A stretch of 64,000 nt of DNA from Paraburkholderia ribeironis (GCF_900019265.1 NZ_CYGX02000070.1:23981-87980); one strand, 5' to 3'. Positions 19,577 to 28,700 are shown, counted from the first letter of the stretch. Notes: generated by a model not told the origin, from the letters alone. Numbers and translations are program-made.

Positions 19577-19675
19577 TGAGCGCTTTTGCCATGCTGATAC
19601 CATGCGGTGCTGCGCAGGCCGCCATTTCGCCGGCCCGCCGGACCATCCCAGCAAACATGTTGAGCGCTTTTGCCA
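19577..19675. promoter_or_regulatory. Pair of perfect 15-bp direct repeats, candidate AraC-type operator
   Basis: TGAGCGCTTTTGCCA occurs at 19577-19591 and again, same orientation, at 19661-19675. The copies begin 84 bp apart, about eight helical turns. Both lie in the 261-bp gap between the acyl-CoA dehydrogenase gene (left) and the AraC-type regulator gene (right). Direct-repeat sites placed on one DNA face are the usual targets of AraC-family dimers, sometimes with looping. Binding by this regulator is inference. Confidence 0.6.
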
Positions 19676-19691
19676 GCCAGGCCACCCGCGC

Positions 19692-20729
19692 ATGAAAAAC
19701 GACAAGGGCACTATCTCCGTCAGTCTGGTCGAGGAAACCCTCGCGCTCGCGCGCTCGCGCGGCCTCGATGCGCTGCCGCTCGCGGAAGCCGCCGGCATCG
19801 CCGCGCCGATGCTCGCGTCGCCGAAGAGCCGGGTGTCGTCGGCGCAGTACGGCGCGCTGTGGGTCGCGATTGCGCGTGCGCTCGACGACGAGTTCTTCGG
19901 CCAGGATTCGCATCGCATGAAATGCGGCAGCTTCATCGCCATGACGCAAACCGCGTTGAGCGCGCGCAACGGCGCGCAGGCGCTGGCGCGTGCGGTCGGC
20001 TTCATGCGGCTGGTGCTCGACGATCTCGGCGTGCGCATCGAGACCGACGCGCAGCGCGTGCGGCTCAGATTCGTCGAACGCGACGGCGCGCCGGCACCGG
20101 CCATGTTCGCCTACGCGACCTACTTCATCCTCGTGTACGGCCTGGTGTGCTGGCTGGTCGGGCGGCGCATTCCGTTGCTCGAAGCGCGCTTTCGCTGCGC
20201 CGAGCCGCCCGCTGTGCACGAATACCGGCTGATGTTCTGCGATCAGATGAGATTCGACGCAGCCGAGTCGTACGTCGATCTCGCGCCGGCCTTTCTCGAA
20301 TTGCCGGTAGTCCAGACCACGCGCTCAGCCAGGCCATTCCTGCGCGACGCACCGGGCAGCTTCATCGTCAAGTATCGCAATGCGGGCTCGCTCGCGGCGC
20401 GCGTGCGCAAGACGCTGCGCGCGCTGCCGATGGCCGGCTGGCCCGCCGCCGATCAGATGGCCGCCCGCCTGCACGTCGCCGAAGCCACGATGCGACGGCA
20501 TTTGAAACACGAAGGCTATACGTACCAGTCGATCAAGGACGACTTGCGGCGCGACATCGCGATCGGCGAGTTGCAAGGCACCGCTCGCACGATTGCGGAC
20601 ATCGCCAGCGCGGTGGGCTTTGCCGAGCCGAGCGCGTTTCATCGCGCGTTTCGCAAGTGGACCGGCATGCGGCCGACCGACTACCGGCCGGCGCGGGCGG
20701 AACTCACGCGCCGCACGGAATCGGACTAA
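19692..20729 (+). CDS. AraC family transcriptional regulator
   Basis: A 345-residue regulator. The N-terminal two thirds resemble the arabinose-binding-like domain of the OruR/ArgR-like AraC group. The C-terminal AraC DNA-binding domain holds two helix-turn-helix units: MAARLHVAEATMRRHLKHEG and IADIASAVGFAEPSAFHRAF, then KWTGMRPTDYR. The start at 19692 (MKNDKGTISV) gives the usual length. It diverges from the valine/isobutyrate operon, with two 15-bp direct repeats between them, so it is the likely activator of that operon. The inducer is unknown. Confidence 0.85.
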   Translation: MKNDKGTISVSLVEETLALARSRGLDALPLAEAAGIAAPMLASPKSRVSSAQYGALWVAIARALDDEFFGQDSHRMKCGSFIAMTQTALSARNGAQALARAVGFMRLVLDDLGVRIETDAQRVRLRFVERDGAPAPAMFAYATYFILVYGLVCWLVGRRIPLLEARFRCAEPPAVHEYRLMFCDQMRFDAAESYVDLAPAFLELPVVQTTRSARPFLRDAPGSFIVKYRNAGSLAARVRKTLRALPMAGWPAADQMAARLHVAEATMRRHLKHEGYTYQSIKDDLRRDIAIGELQGTARTIADIASAVGFAEPSAFHRAFRKWTGMRPTDYRPARAELTRRTESD

Positions 20730-20812
20730 GCTGTAAGCGGCAGGCCAGCCTTCTTTGGGATATCGGCCCGCGCTGGTCGATGCCCGTCGACCGGGCGCGG
20801 CGGCCATCAGCG

Positions 20813-22423
20813 ATGAGCACGTATCCACGTCTCCCGTTCCGGCGGTCTGGTTCGCGCATGCCGCTTATCCGTGGCGTGATCGTGGGCCGGTTGATGCGCG
20901 GCATCGTCGCGCTCGGGGTGCTGTTGGCGTGCGGATTCGCGTGGTGCGAATTCGCGCCGCCGCTGCGGGCAGCGGTACCGAACAGCGTCGTGGTGATTCC
21001 GGTGAACGGCGCGATCGGTCCGGCCAGCGCGGACTTCATCGCGCGCAGCCTGCGGCGCGCCGCCGACGAACGCGCGCAGCTCGCGGTGCTGCAGCTCGAT
21101 ACGCCAGGCGGGCTGGACACGTCGATGCGGCAGATCATCAAGGCAATTCTCGGCTCGCCGGTGCCGGTTGCCACCTTCATCGCGCCGAGCGGCGCACGCG
21201 CGGCGAGTGCCGGAACTTATATCGTCTACGCCAGCCATATCGCGGCGATGGCGCCGGGCACCAACCTCGGCGCGGCGACGCCGATCCAGGTGGGAATCGG
21301 CGGGGCCGAGCCGCCTGGCGGCGGCGGGACGCCAGCAACGCCAACAAACCCGGCAACACCAGGGATGCCGGGTACGCCCGGGATGCCGGGCGCCAATCCT
21401 GCAACCGGCACTGCTGCATCGAACCCACCGGCGTCCGCGCCGGCCACTGCGGCGAGCGGTGCCTTGCCGCTCGACAGCCAATCGACCGAAATGCGCAAGC
21501 AGGTCCACGACGCCGCCGCCTACATCCGCGGCCTCGCGCAAATGCGCGGGCGCAATATCGACTGGGCCGAGCGCGCGGTCCGCGAAGCCGTCAGCCTGTC
21601 GGCTCAGGACGCGCTCGCGCAGCACGTGGTCGACGTGGTTGCGCGCGACGTGCCCGATCTGCTGCGCCAGGTGGACGGCCGTACCATCGCCACCATCACC
21701 GGCAACATCACGCTGCACACCGCGCACGCGCCACTCATCACGCTCGAACCCGACTGGCGCAGCCGTTTCCTCGCAGTGATCACCGATCCCAGCGTCGCGC
21801 TGCTCCTGCTGATGCTCGGCATGTATGGCCTGTTTTTCGAATTCGCCAATCCCGGCTTCGTGCTGCCCGGCGTGGTGGGCGCGATCAGTCTGCTGATCGG
21901 CCTGTTCGCGATGCAGATGCTGCCGGTCAGCTACGTCGGCCTCGGCCTGATCTTTCTCGGCATCGCGTTCCTGATCGGCGAGGCGTTCCTGCCGACCTTC
22001 GGCTCGCTCGGCTTCGGCGGCGTGGTCGCGTTCGTGGTCGGCGCGTTGATGCTGATGGACACCGACGTGCCCGGCTACGGCATCCCCCTGTCGCTGATCG
22101 CCGCCGTCGTCGTGTTCAGCGTGGTGTTCGTGCTCGGGGTGTCGAGGCTCGCGCTGCGCGCGCGACGCAGGCCTGTGGTGACCGGTTCGGAAGGGCTGAT
22201 CGGCTGCGTCGGGGTGGTGCTCGACGGCGGTCTCGCGCCCGGGGACCCCACGACGGGCGGCGCGCCGGCCGGCTGGGCACGCGTGCAGGGTGAGCGCTGG
22301 CGGGTGTCCAGCACGGCGCCGGTCGCGGCGGGCCAGTCAGTGCGCGTCACCGCGCGGCGCGGACTGACGCTGACCGTGGTGCCCGTCGCGCCCACCGAAC
22401 CAATCCAGGGAGAACGTTCATGA
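20813..22423 (+). CDS. Long-form NfeD membrane serine protease
   Basis: About 536 residues. After an N-terminal signal anchor comes a ClpP-like protease domain: LDTPGGLDTSMRQI, then the Ser in ARAASAGTY, and a candidate catalytic Lys in MRKQVHDAAAYIRGLAQMRG. Four or more membrane helices follow (about 22-12 kDa region), then a soluble NfeD OB-fold tail. Long NfeD proteins cleave stomatin-like proteins in the inner membrane. The partner slipin gene overlaps by 4 bp. A Gly/Pro/Ala-rich insert of about 60 residues sits between the Ser and Lys segments, which is unusual. Starts at 20780, 20813 or 20858 are all possible. Confidence 0.85.
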   Translation: MSTYPRLPFRRSGSRMPLIRGVIVGRLMRGIVALGVLLACGFAWCEFAPPLRAAVPNSVVVIPVNGAIGPASADFIARSLRRAADERAQLAVLQLDTPGGLDTSMRQIIKAILGSPVPVATFIAPSGARAASAGTYIVYASHIAAMAPGTNLGAATPIQVGIGGAEPPGGGGTPATPTNPATPGMPGTPGMPGANPATGTAASNPPASAPATAASGALPLDSQSTEMRKQVHDAAAYIRGLAQMRGRNIDWAERAVREAVSLSAQDALAQHVVDVVARDVPDLLRQVDGRTIATITGNITLHTAHAPLITLEPDWRSRFLAVITDPSVALLLLMLGMYGLFFEFANPGFVLPGVVGAISLLIGLFAMQMLPVSYVGLGLIFLGIAFLIGEAFLPTFGSLGFGGVVAFVVGALMLMDTDVPGYGIPLSLIAAVVVFSVVFVLGVSRLALRARRRPVVTGSEGLIGCVGVVLDGGLAPGDPTTGGAPAGWARVQGERWRVSSTAPVAAGQSVRVTARRGLTLTVVPVAPTEPIQGERS

Positions 22424-23193
22424 TCGGTTTCACATTCGGCTTCACCAGCATTCTGATCCTGCTGGCCGCCGCGCTGATTGCGTCGTCGGTGCGGATTTTC
22501 AGGGAGTACGAACGGGGCGTCGTGTTCATGCTCGGGCGCTTCTGGAAGGTCAAGGGACCGGGCCTCGTGCTGATCATCCCGATCGTGCAGCAGGTGGTGC
22601 GCATCGATCTGCGCACCGTCGTGTTCGACGTGCCGCCGCAGGACGTCATCACGCGCGACAACGTGTCCGTCAAGGTCAACGCAGTGGTGTATTTCCGCGT
22701 GGTCGATCCGGAGAAGGCGGTGATTCAGGTGGCGCGCTACTTCGAGGCGACCAGCCAGCTGTCGCAGACGACGCTGCGCGCGGTGCTCGGCAAACACGAA
22801 CTCGACGAACTGCTGGCCGAACGCGAGCAACTGAACACCGACATCCAGAAAGTGCTCGATGCACAGACCGACGCGTGGGGCATCAAGGTGTCGATCGTCG
22901 AAATCAAGCACGTGGACATCAACGAAACCATGATCCGCGCGATCGCCCGTCAGGCTGAAGCCGAGCGCGAGCGGCGCGCCAAGGTGATTCACGCGGAAGG
23001 CGAATTGCAGGCTTCGCAGCATCTGCTGGAAGCGGCGCAGACACTCGCGCGGCAGCCGCAGGCGATGCAGTTGCGTTACCTGCAAACGCTCACGACGATT
23101 GCCGCCGACAAGAATTCGACGATTGTGTTTCCGCTGCCGATCGATCTGCTGAGCGCGGTGCTGGACCGCTTCAGCAAACCATCGGCGCCATGA
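22420..23193 (+). CDS. Slipin, stomatin/prohibitin-like SPFH (band 7) protein
   Basis: A 257-residue membrane-anchored SPFH protein. One N-terminal transmembrane helix is followed by REYERGVVFMLGRFWKVKGPG, the classic slipin opening, and the band 7 domain to about residue 180. A helical region RQAEAERERRAKVIHAEGE follows. These proteins form large rings in the inner membrane and partner with long NfeD proteases. The start overlaps the nfeD stop (ATGA), a strong sign of a two-gene unit. The C-terminus ends in a hydrophobic FPLPIDLLSAVLDRF, the type of segment that p-stomatin-targeting NfeD proteases cut in archaeal relatives. Confidence 0.9.
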   Translation: MIGFTFGFTSILILLAAALIASSVRIFREYERGVVFMLGRFWKVKGPGLVLIIPIVQQVVRIDLRTVVFDVPPQDVITRDNVSVKVNAVVYFRVVDPEKAVIQVARYFEATSQLSQTTLRAVLGKHELDELLAEREQLNTDIQKVLDAQTDAWGIKVSIVEIKHVDINETMIRAIARQAEAERERRAKVIHAEGELQASQHLLEAAQTLARQPQAMQLRYLQTLTTIAADKNSTIVFPLPIDLLSAVLDRFSKPSAP

Positions 23194-23286
23194 ACCGGGT
23201 GGGACGGGCGTTGGCGGCGCTGACGAAATGGTGCATTGCCGCCCATCGTCTTGCTCGCAAGACGGCTGAAAGCCAGAATGCCGGCC

Positions 23287-23342
23287 TTCGTTGCTTCGTT
23301 GCTTCGTTGCTTCTTCGTTGCTTCTTCGTTGCTTCTTCGTTG
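23287..23342. repeat. Short tandem repeat GCTTCGTT / GCTTCTTCGTT
   Basis: Two units of GCTTCGTT are followed by three of GCTTCTTCGTT. The 8-bp and 11-bp units differ by one codon-size TTC insertion. The tract lies between the slipin gene and the DUF4148 gene, in a frame open from an ATG overlapping the slipin stop (23190) right through to the DUF4148 stop. Slippage here would shift that frame. Confidence 0.8.
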
Positions 23343-23366
23343 TTAACCGCTCCCTGGGAGCTCATC

Positions 23367-23627
23367 ATGAACATGCTTTCTCGAGTTGGACTCGGCGCGC
23401 TATTGGCCGCCGTGAGCATCGGCACCGCGTTGGCGCAGTCCTTCGCGCAGCCCAACGATCCGTCGGCGCCGAAAACGCGCGCCCAGGTCAGGGCCGACCT
23501 GATCGAATGGCTCGACGCGGGCTACGACCCGCTCGACTGGATCAACTATCCGGAAAATGCGCAACGCGCGGGCCGCATCGTCGCGGAGCGGCGTGCGCAG
23601 CACGCCGGTCAGACGACGACGCAGTAG
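23367..23627 (+). CDS. DUF4148 domain small secreted protein
   Basis: An 86-residue protein with a clear signal peptide (LLAAVSIGTALAQS, cut near residue 25). The mature part KTRAQVRADLIEWLDAGYDP is the DUF4148 hallmark, a family expanded in Burkholderiales with no known function. GGGAG lies 8 bases before the ATG. The same frame is open upstream to the slipin stop, but the signal peptide and ribosome site favour this start. It is expected in the periplasm. Confidence 0.85.
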   Translation: MNMLSRVGLGALLAAVSIGTALAQSFAQPNDPSAPKTRAQVRADLIEWLDAGYDPLDWINYPENAQRAGRIVAERRAQHAGQTTTQ

Positions 23628-23817
23628 CGCGTGCATCCGTCACCCATGGCATGCCGGACTGCCCGCTATCGCAACGGTCGCGGGCATATGAGGCTGCGCA
23701 TGCCGCCCGGCTGTTACGCTGCTGCCCCACCCTCTGCGATGCGCTTGCCGCTGCACTGCGCGCGCCGGCAAGGTATCATTGCGCCCCTTCGACACCCCCG
23801 CAGCCGGAATCCGAACG

Positions 23818-24312
23818 ATGCCAATCTGGGTTGACGCGGACGCCTGTCCGGTCGTAATCAAGGACATGCTGTATCGCGCCGCGCGCCGCACCGGCATGTC
23901 GCTGACGCTGGTCGCCAACGCGTTCCTGCGCGTGCCGCCGTCGCCGCTGATCCGCGCGATCCAGGTGCCGGCCGGCTTCGACGCCGCCGACGACCTGATC
24001 GCCGAGCGCGTCGCCGCGGGCGACCTCGTCATCACCGCCGACATCCCGCTCGCCGCGGCCGTCCTCGCGAAGCACGCGCAGGCGCTCGACCCGCGCGGCA
24101 ACTGGTACAGCCCCGACACGATCGAGGAGCGGCTGCGCATGCGCGCGATGCTCGACCAGCTGCGCAGCAGCGGCGTCGACACGGGCGGGCCGCCCGCCTT
24201 CAGCCCGCGCGACGGCAAGAGTTTTGCGGGGGAACTGGATCGCTGGCTGGCGCGGCAAACGCCACGCGCTGATGCGCCGACGCCACACTCGACAGACGAA
24301 CCACCGGCCTGA
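23818..24312 (+). CDS. YaiI/YqxD family protein (DUF188, UPF0178)
   Basis: A 164-residue protein with the DUF188 opening MPIWVDADACPVVIKDMLYR. It continues with PAGFDAADDLIAERV, DLVITADIPLAAAVLAK and a basic PRG...YSPDTIEERL segment. The fold is related to PIN-like nucleases, and conserved Asp residues (WVDADAC, ITADIPLA) would sit in a metal site. The biochemical role is not established. It stands alone between the DUF4148 and permease genes. The start at 23818 is the family start; no strong ribosome site is seen. Confidence 0.88.
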   Translation: MPIWVDADACPVVIKDMLYRAARRTGMSLTLVANAFLRVPPSPLIRAIQVPAGFDAADDLIAERVAAGDLVITADIPLAAAVLAKHAQALDPRGNWYSPDTIEERLRMRAMLDQLRSSGVDTGGPPAFSPRDGKSFAGELDRWLARQTPRADAPTPHSTDEPPA

Positions 24313-24482
24313 TGCGCCTCGACAGCCCGATTCGGCCACCCGGCACGGCGTGCGCCCGCCATTCGTGATTACAATCCGCCCGTAGCACCGCGGCGCGCGC
24401 AACGGCCCGCCCGGCCGCCCGAGCTCGCCTGCCTCAGCCTCAACCACAAGAAACGCTTTCTGAACGACGAGAAACCCGCCTC

Positions 24483-25784
24483 ATGGACTCGATAAAACGC
24501 TACTTCGGCTTCGACGCCGCCGGCACCGATCTGCGCACCGAAGTGCTCGCCGGCATGACCACCTTCCTGACGATGGCCTACATCATCTTCGTCAACCCGG
24601 CGATTCTCGGCGACGCCGGCATGCCGAAGGACGCCGTGTTCGTCGCGACCTGCATCGTGGCCGCGCTGGCCTCGCTGATCATGGGCCTGTATGCGAACTA
24701 CCCGATCGCGCTCGCGCCCGGCATGGGCCTGAACGCGTACTTCGCGTACACCGTCGTGAAGGGCCTCGGCTTCACCTGGCAGGCCGCGCTCGGCGCGGTG
24801 TTCATCTCCGGCTGCCTGTTCCTGATCGTCACGCTGTTTCGCGTGCGTGAAGTGATCGTCAAGGGGATTCCGCATTCACTGCGCATTGCCATCACCGGCG
24901 GTATCGGCCTGTTCCTCGCGATCATTTCGCTGAAGTCGGCCGGCGTGGTGGTCGGCAATCCGGCCACGCTCGTCACGCTCGGCAATCTGCACGACGCGCA
25001 CGTGGTGCTCGCAATCATCGGCTTCTTCGCGATCGTCACGCTCGACTACCTGCGGGTGCGCGGCGCGATCCTGATCGGCATCGTCGGGGTGACCGTGCTG
25101 AGCTTTTTCTTCGGCGGCAACCAGTTCCATGGCGTCGTCTCCATGCCGCCGTCGATTGCGCCGACGCTGTTCCAGCTCGACATTCGCGCCGCGCTGTCCA
25201 CCGGCGTGCTGAACGTGGTGCTGGTGTTCTTCCTCGTCGAGCTGTTCGATGCGACCGGCACGCTGATGGGCGTGGCCAATCGCGCCGGGCTGCTGGTCGA
25301 AGGCAAGATGCACCGCCTGAACCGCGCGCTGCTCGCCGACAGCACCGCGATTCTGGCCGGCTCGCTGCTGGGCACCTCGTCGACCACCGCGTACATCGAA
25401 AGCGCGTCGGGCGTGCAGGCAGGGGGACGCACCGGCGTCACCGCGCTGACGGTCGCCGTGCTGTTCCTCGCGGCGCTGTTCTTCGCGCCGCTGGCGGGCG
25501 TGGTGCCCGGCTACGCAACCGCGCCGGCGCTGCTGTACGTGTCGTGCCTGATGCTGCGCGAAATGCTCGACCTGCCGTGGCACGACGCCACCGAAGTCGT
25601 GCCGGCCGCGCTGACCGCGCTGCTGATGCCGTTCACCTATTCGATCGCCAATGGCGTTGCGTTCGGCTTCATCTCGTATGCCGGGCTGAAGCTGCTGACC
25701 GGCCAGGCGCGCAAGGTCAAGTTGGTGGTGTGGGTCATCGCGGCGATTTTCCTGTTCCGCTACTTCTACCTCGGCAGCGAATAG
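24483..25784 (+). CDS. NCS2/AzgA-type purine permease (hypoxanthine/guanine/adenine)
   Basis: A 433-residue inner-membrane transporter with about 12-14 helices. The N-terminal GTDLRTEVLAGMTTFLTMAY and the following YPIALAPGMGLNAYFAY are diagnostic of the AzgA branch (YicO, YjcD, PurP, GhxP). LVELFDATGTLMGVANRAG and LGTSSTTAYIESASG are also conserved. These carriers import purine bases with protons. It stands alone on the plus strand with no purine catabolic genes nearby. Which base it prefers cannot be told from the sequence. Confidence 0.9.
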   Translation: MDSIKRYFGFDAAGTDLRTEVLAGMTTFLTMAYIIFVNPAILGDAGMPKDAVFVATCIVAALASLIMGLYANYPIALAPGMGLNAYFAYTVVKGLGFTWQAALGAVFISGCLFLIVTLFRVREVIVKGIPHSLRIAITGGIGLFLAIISLKSAGVVVGNPATLVTLGNLHDAHVVLAIIGFFAIVTLDYLRVRGAILIGIVGVTVLSFFFGGNQFHGVVSMPPSIAPTLFQLDIRAALSTGVLNVVLVFFLVELFDATGTLMGVANRAGLLVEGKMHRLNRALLADSTAILAGSLLGTSSTTAYIESASGVQAGGRTGVTALTVAVLFLAALFFAPLAGVVPGYATAPALLYVSCLMLREMLDLPWHDATEVVPAALTALLMPFTYSIANGVAFGFISYAGLKLLTGQARKVKLVVWVIAAIFLFRYFYLGSE

Positions 25785-25985
25785 GCGCAGTGGGGACGTG
25801 ACCAACCGTATCGCGCAGATTCGAGCGCGCGATTTCGGGCACGGATTGGGCTGCAACGCCCGAAAAAACGCCTGCACGCGCGCTCGTGACGACAGCGGCA
25901 CCCACGGCGGCGGCACGCTTGAACGGTAAGCGCCGCGCGCAGTTTGCAGAACCTGTGGTTGTCGCGCGGCCTTGACTGTCACCCG

Positions 25986-26009
25986 GGCGTTCGCGAGGTG
26001 GCGAACGCC
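25986..26009. terminator. Hairpin between convergent permease and DUF1488 genes
   Basis: GGCGTTCGC (25986-25994) pairs with GCGAACGCC (26001-26009) around a 6-base loop. There is no T-tract on either side, so it is a weak or factor-assisted terminator candidate serving the convergent permease and DUF1488 genes. Confidence 0.4.
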
Positions 26010-26023
26010 GCAAGCGGTTTCAG

Positions 26024-26314
26024 TCAGTTGCGCCAGTTCGCCTCATAGAACCGCACGTAGCCGCTCCTGAGCACGAGGCATTGCGCCTGCGTCTCCGACA
26101 GCAGACGGCGCGTGGCGGCCTCGATCCGTGCGCGGTGCTCGTCGAATGCACGAACCATGTCCTCCAGACGCGGGGATGCGGCGCCGAAGTGATCTTCCAG
26201 TGCCTCCGCCGTGATCATGCATTCCACCCTCTGCCCATCGACCACCGCCGGGAACGCCAAGGTGAGTTCGCGACCTGAATATTCAGGAGTTTCATTGGGG
26301 AATAGGATCTGCAT
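26024..26314 (-). CDS. DUF1488 family protein
   Basis: A 96-residue cytoplasmic protein. The sequence MQILFPNETPEYSGRELTLAF... VECMITAEALEDHFGA matches DUF1488, a small family of unknown function in proteobacteria. GCAGGTGACTCCC precedes the ATG at 26314. An in-frame ATG at 26329 is an alternative and would overlap that ribosome site. It is convergent with the purine permease and diverges from the sigma54 regulator gene. Confidence 0.75.
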   Translation of the reverse strand: MQILFPNETPEYSGRELTLAFPAVVDGQRVECMITAEALEDHFGAASPRLEDMVRAFDEHRARIEAATRRLLSETQAQCLVLRSGYVRFYEANWRN

Positions 26315-26732
26315 GGGAGTCACCTGCATGGTTGGTGCCGCGCGGGGTATGGCTGGGTAGTGCGCGCGCCGGTTGCATCTGATCGCGCCAGCAGCTCCCT
26401 CCTCCTTGTCCAATGCTGACGACGCGGGCCCGTCACCGCGCCGCGATGCAGTCGTAGTTCGCACGCTGCGAGGTGAATTGATTCACTTTAGACGAGTTCG
26501 GGCGCGGCGCAAGTTTACCTTTCAGCGTGCGCAAATCCGGAGTTTGGCGCGCTGTGTTGGTGCGCATGGCGGGTATCGGCTCCGTGTTTTCGCTGCCGAC
26601 CGCGGCGCGCATCGTCCTGTAAGATCGGTGTTCGGCCGCAAGCGCGCATGTTGCGCTGCGGCATTGAACGGTGGGCAAGGTACCCGCCGCGCGTCCGATC
26701 ACCGGAGACATGCCTTGACCCATCGCTCTGCC

Positions 26733-28700
26733 ATGCCGGCCCGCCTCGGTCGGCCCGATGTCATCGCGCAAGCTCACGCGCGCTCCCTCGACATCGGTCT
26801 GCGCGCGTCGGAGACGCCGGACTTTCAACCGCTGCGCCGGCTCGCGCTGCGCGAGCTGGTCGAGCGCAACCAATCGCTGTATACGCATGCGCTGCCCGTG
26901 ATGGAGACGCTGCACGCGCAGATCGTCGACACCCAAAGCATGGTGCTGCTCACCGACGATCACGGCGTGATCCTGCACAGTCTCGGCGACAGCGACTTCG
27001 TCGAGAAAGCCAATCGCGTCGCGTTGTGTCCGGGCGTGTCATGGGCCGAGGCGGATCGCGGAACCAACGCGATCGGCACCGCGCTGGTCGACGCACAGCC
27101 GACCGTCGTGCATGCGGATGAGCACTTTCTGCACGCGAACCGGATTCTTACCTGCTCATGCGCACCGATTGCGGACCCGTTCGGGCGCACCATCGGCGCG
27201 CTCGATGTAAGCGGCGACACACGCGGCTTCCATAAGCACACGCTCGCGCTAGTGAGGATGTCGGCGCAGATGATCGAAAATCATCTGTTCTCCAATCAGT
27301 TCGCCGACGCGATCCGCGTGCACTTTCATGCGCACGCGGAATTCATTGGCACGCTGTTCGAAGGGCTCGCGGCGTTCGCACCGGACGGCACGTTTCTGGC
27401 GGCCAATCGCAGCGCGCTGTTCCAGTTCGGCAAGCCGCTCGCCGGGCTGCAACGGCAACCGTTCGACGCGCTGTTCGGCGTGCCCTTCGCGCAGCTATTG
27501 CAGCAGATCGCACGCGCGCCCGGCGAAAGCATCGTATTGACGCTGCCCAGCGGCGTACGGGTGGTGGCGCGCGGCGACTATGCCGCGCCGCGTTACGTCG
27601 CTCTTGCGGAAGACTTCGCCGGCACGTCGCGCGTGCCGCTCTGCGGCGGCCCCCGTCATGCGCCACGCGCCGCCGAGCCTGCGCCGCTCGCCACCCTCGA
27701 GACGCTCGACACCGGCGACGCGCAAGTCGCGGCGATCCTGCGGCGAGTCGCCAAACTGCGCGGCCGCGATATTCCAATTCTCGTGCTCGGCAAAACCGGC
27801 ACCGGCAAGGAGTGGCTCGCACGCGCGATCCATCACGATTCGCCGCGGCGGGCCGCGCCGTTCGTCGCGGTGAATTGCGCGTCGTTGCCCGACACGCTGA
27901 TCGAAGCGGAGCTGTTCGGTTACGAGGACGGCGCATTCACCGGCGCGAAAAAACGCGGCAGCGTCGGCAAGATTGTGCAAGCCGACGGCGGCACGCTGTT
28001 TCTCGACGAGATCGGCGATATGCCGCTCGCGCAGCAAGTGCGGCTGATGCGCGTGCTGCAGGAGCGCACCGTCGTGCCGCTCGGCGGGACGCGGGCGCTT
28101 CCGGTCGATTTGCGCATCGTCTGCGCGACCCACCGCAACCTGCGCGCGATGATCGAAGCGGGCACCTTCCGCGAAGATCTGTATTACCGGATCAACGGGC
28201 TCGTCGTGACCTTGCCGGCGCTGCGCGAGCGCACCGATCTTGCCGCGCTCATCACGCGCATGCTGGCCTTGCAGCCGGATGGCGAACGCTTGCCGCGGCG
28301 CGTGTCGGCCACCGTGCTCGAGCGGTTTGCGCAATGCCGCTGGCCGGGCAATCTGCGGCAACTCGCCAACGTACTGCGCACCGCGAGCATCATGGCCGAA
28401 GGCGCGCAGGAGATCGACGTCGAGGATTTGCCGGACGACTTCTGGCAGGACTGCATCGATGCGGCGGCTGATGCCATCGCGCAAGCGCAACCAGCCGATG
28501 CGGACAACGACGATGATCGGCGCAGCGCGGCGCATGCGTCTGCCCACGAGACGCCGGCGCGGATGGAAGACTGGCAGGCCGCGCTGATCGCGCAAACGCT
28601 CGCGCGGCTCGACGGCAATGTGTCGGCGGCGGCGCGCGAGTTGGGACTGTCGCGCAATACCGTGTACCGTTATTTGCGGCGCGGCGGCACAACGCATTGA
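26733..28700 (+). CDS. Sigma54-dependent enhancer-binding activator, AcoR-like
   Basis: A 655-residue activator. The N-terminal GAF sensor domain (SLYTHALPVMETLHAQ... DRGTNAIGTALVD... FGRTIGALDVSGD) is typical of AcoR, the acetoin catabolism regulator. A PAS-like linker follows. The central AAA+ domain has Walker A (GKTGTGKE), the sigma54-contacting GAFTGAKK loop, Walker B (GTLFLDEIGDM) and the RWPGNLRQL sensor II region. A Fis-type HTH ends it (GNVSAAARELGLSRNTVYRYL). A TTG at 26715 with GGAG upstream would add six residues. No acetoin genes are nearby. A ferredoxin gene follows by 78 bp, so its target may be elsewhere or may be that gene. Confidence 0.88.
   Translation: MPARLGRPDVIAQAHARSLDIGLRASETPDFQPLRRLALRELVERNQSLYTHALPVMETLHAQIVDTQSMVLLTDDHGVILHSLGDSDFVEKANRVALCPGVSWAEADRGTNAIGTALVDAQPTVVHADEHFLHANRILTCSCAPIADPFGRTIGALDVSGDTRGFHKHTLALVRMSAQMIENHLFSNQFADAIRVHFHAHAEFIGTLFEGLAAFAPDGTFLAANRSALFQFGKPLAGLQRQPFDALFGVPFAQLLQQIARAPGESIVLTLPSGVRVVARGDYAAPRYVALAEDFAGTSRVPLCGGPRHAPRAAEPAPLATLETLDTGDAQVAAILRRVAKLRGRDIPILVLGKTGTGKEWLARAIHHDSPRRAAPFVAVNCASLPDTLIEAELFGYEDGAFTGAKKRGSVGKIVQADGGTLFLDEIGDMPLAQQVRLMRVLQERTVVPLGGTRALPVDLRIVCATHRNLRAMIEAGTFREDLYYRINGLVVTLPALRERTDLAALITRMLALQPDGERLPRRVSATVLERFAQCRWPGNLRQLANVLRTASIMAEGAQEIDVEDLPDDFWQDCIDAAADAIAQAQPADADNDDDRRSAAHASAHETPARMEDWQAALIAQTLARLDGNVSAAARELGLSRNTVYRYLRRGGTTH

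Noticed and set aside
18297..20219. A longer acyl-CoA dehydrogenase starting near 20219
   Set aside because: The extra N-terminal residues are antisense to the AraC gene and have no family similarity; MDSFYTDEQ at 19430 is the normal start.
19670..22423. A 917-codon open frame covering the AraC gene and the NfeD gene
   Set aside because: The first third is an Arg-rich shadow of the AraC gene in another frame. Only the part after about 20813 has NfeD character.
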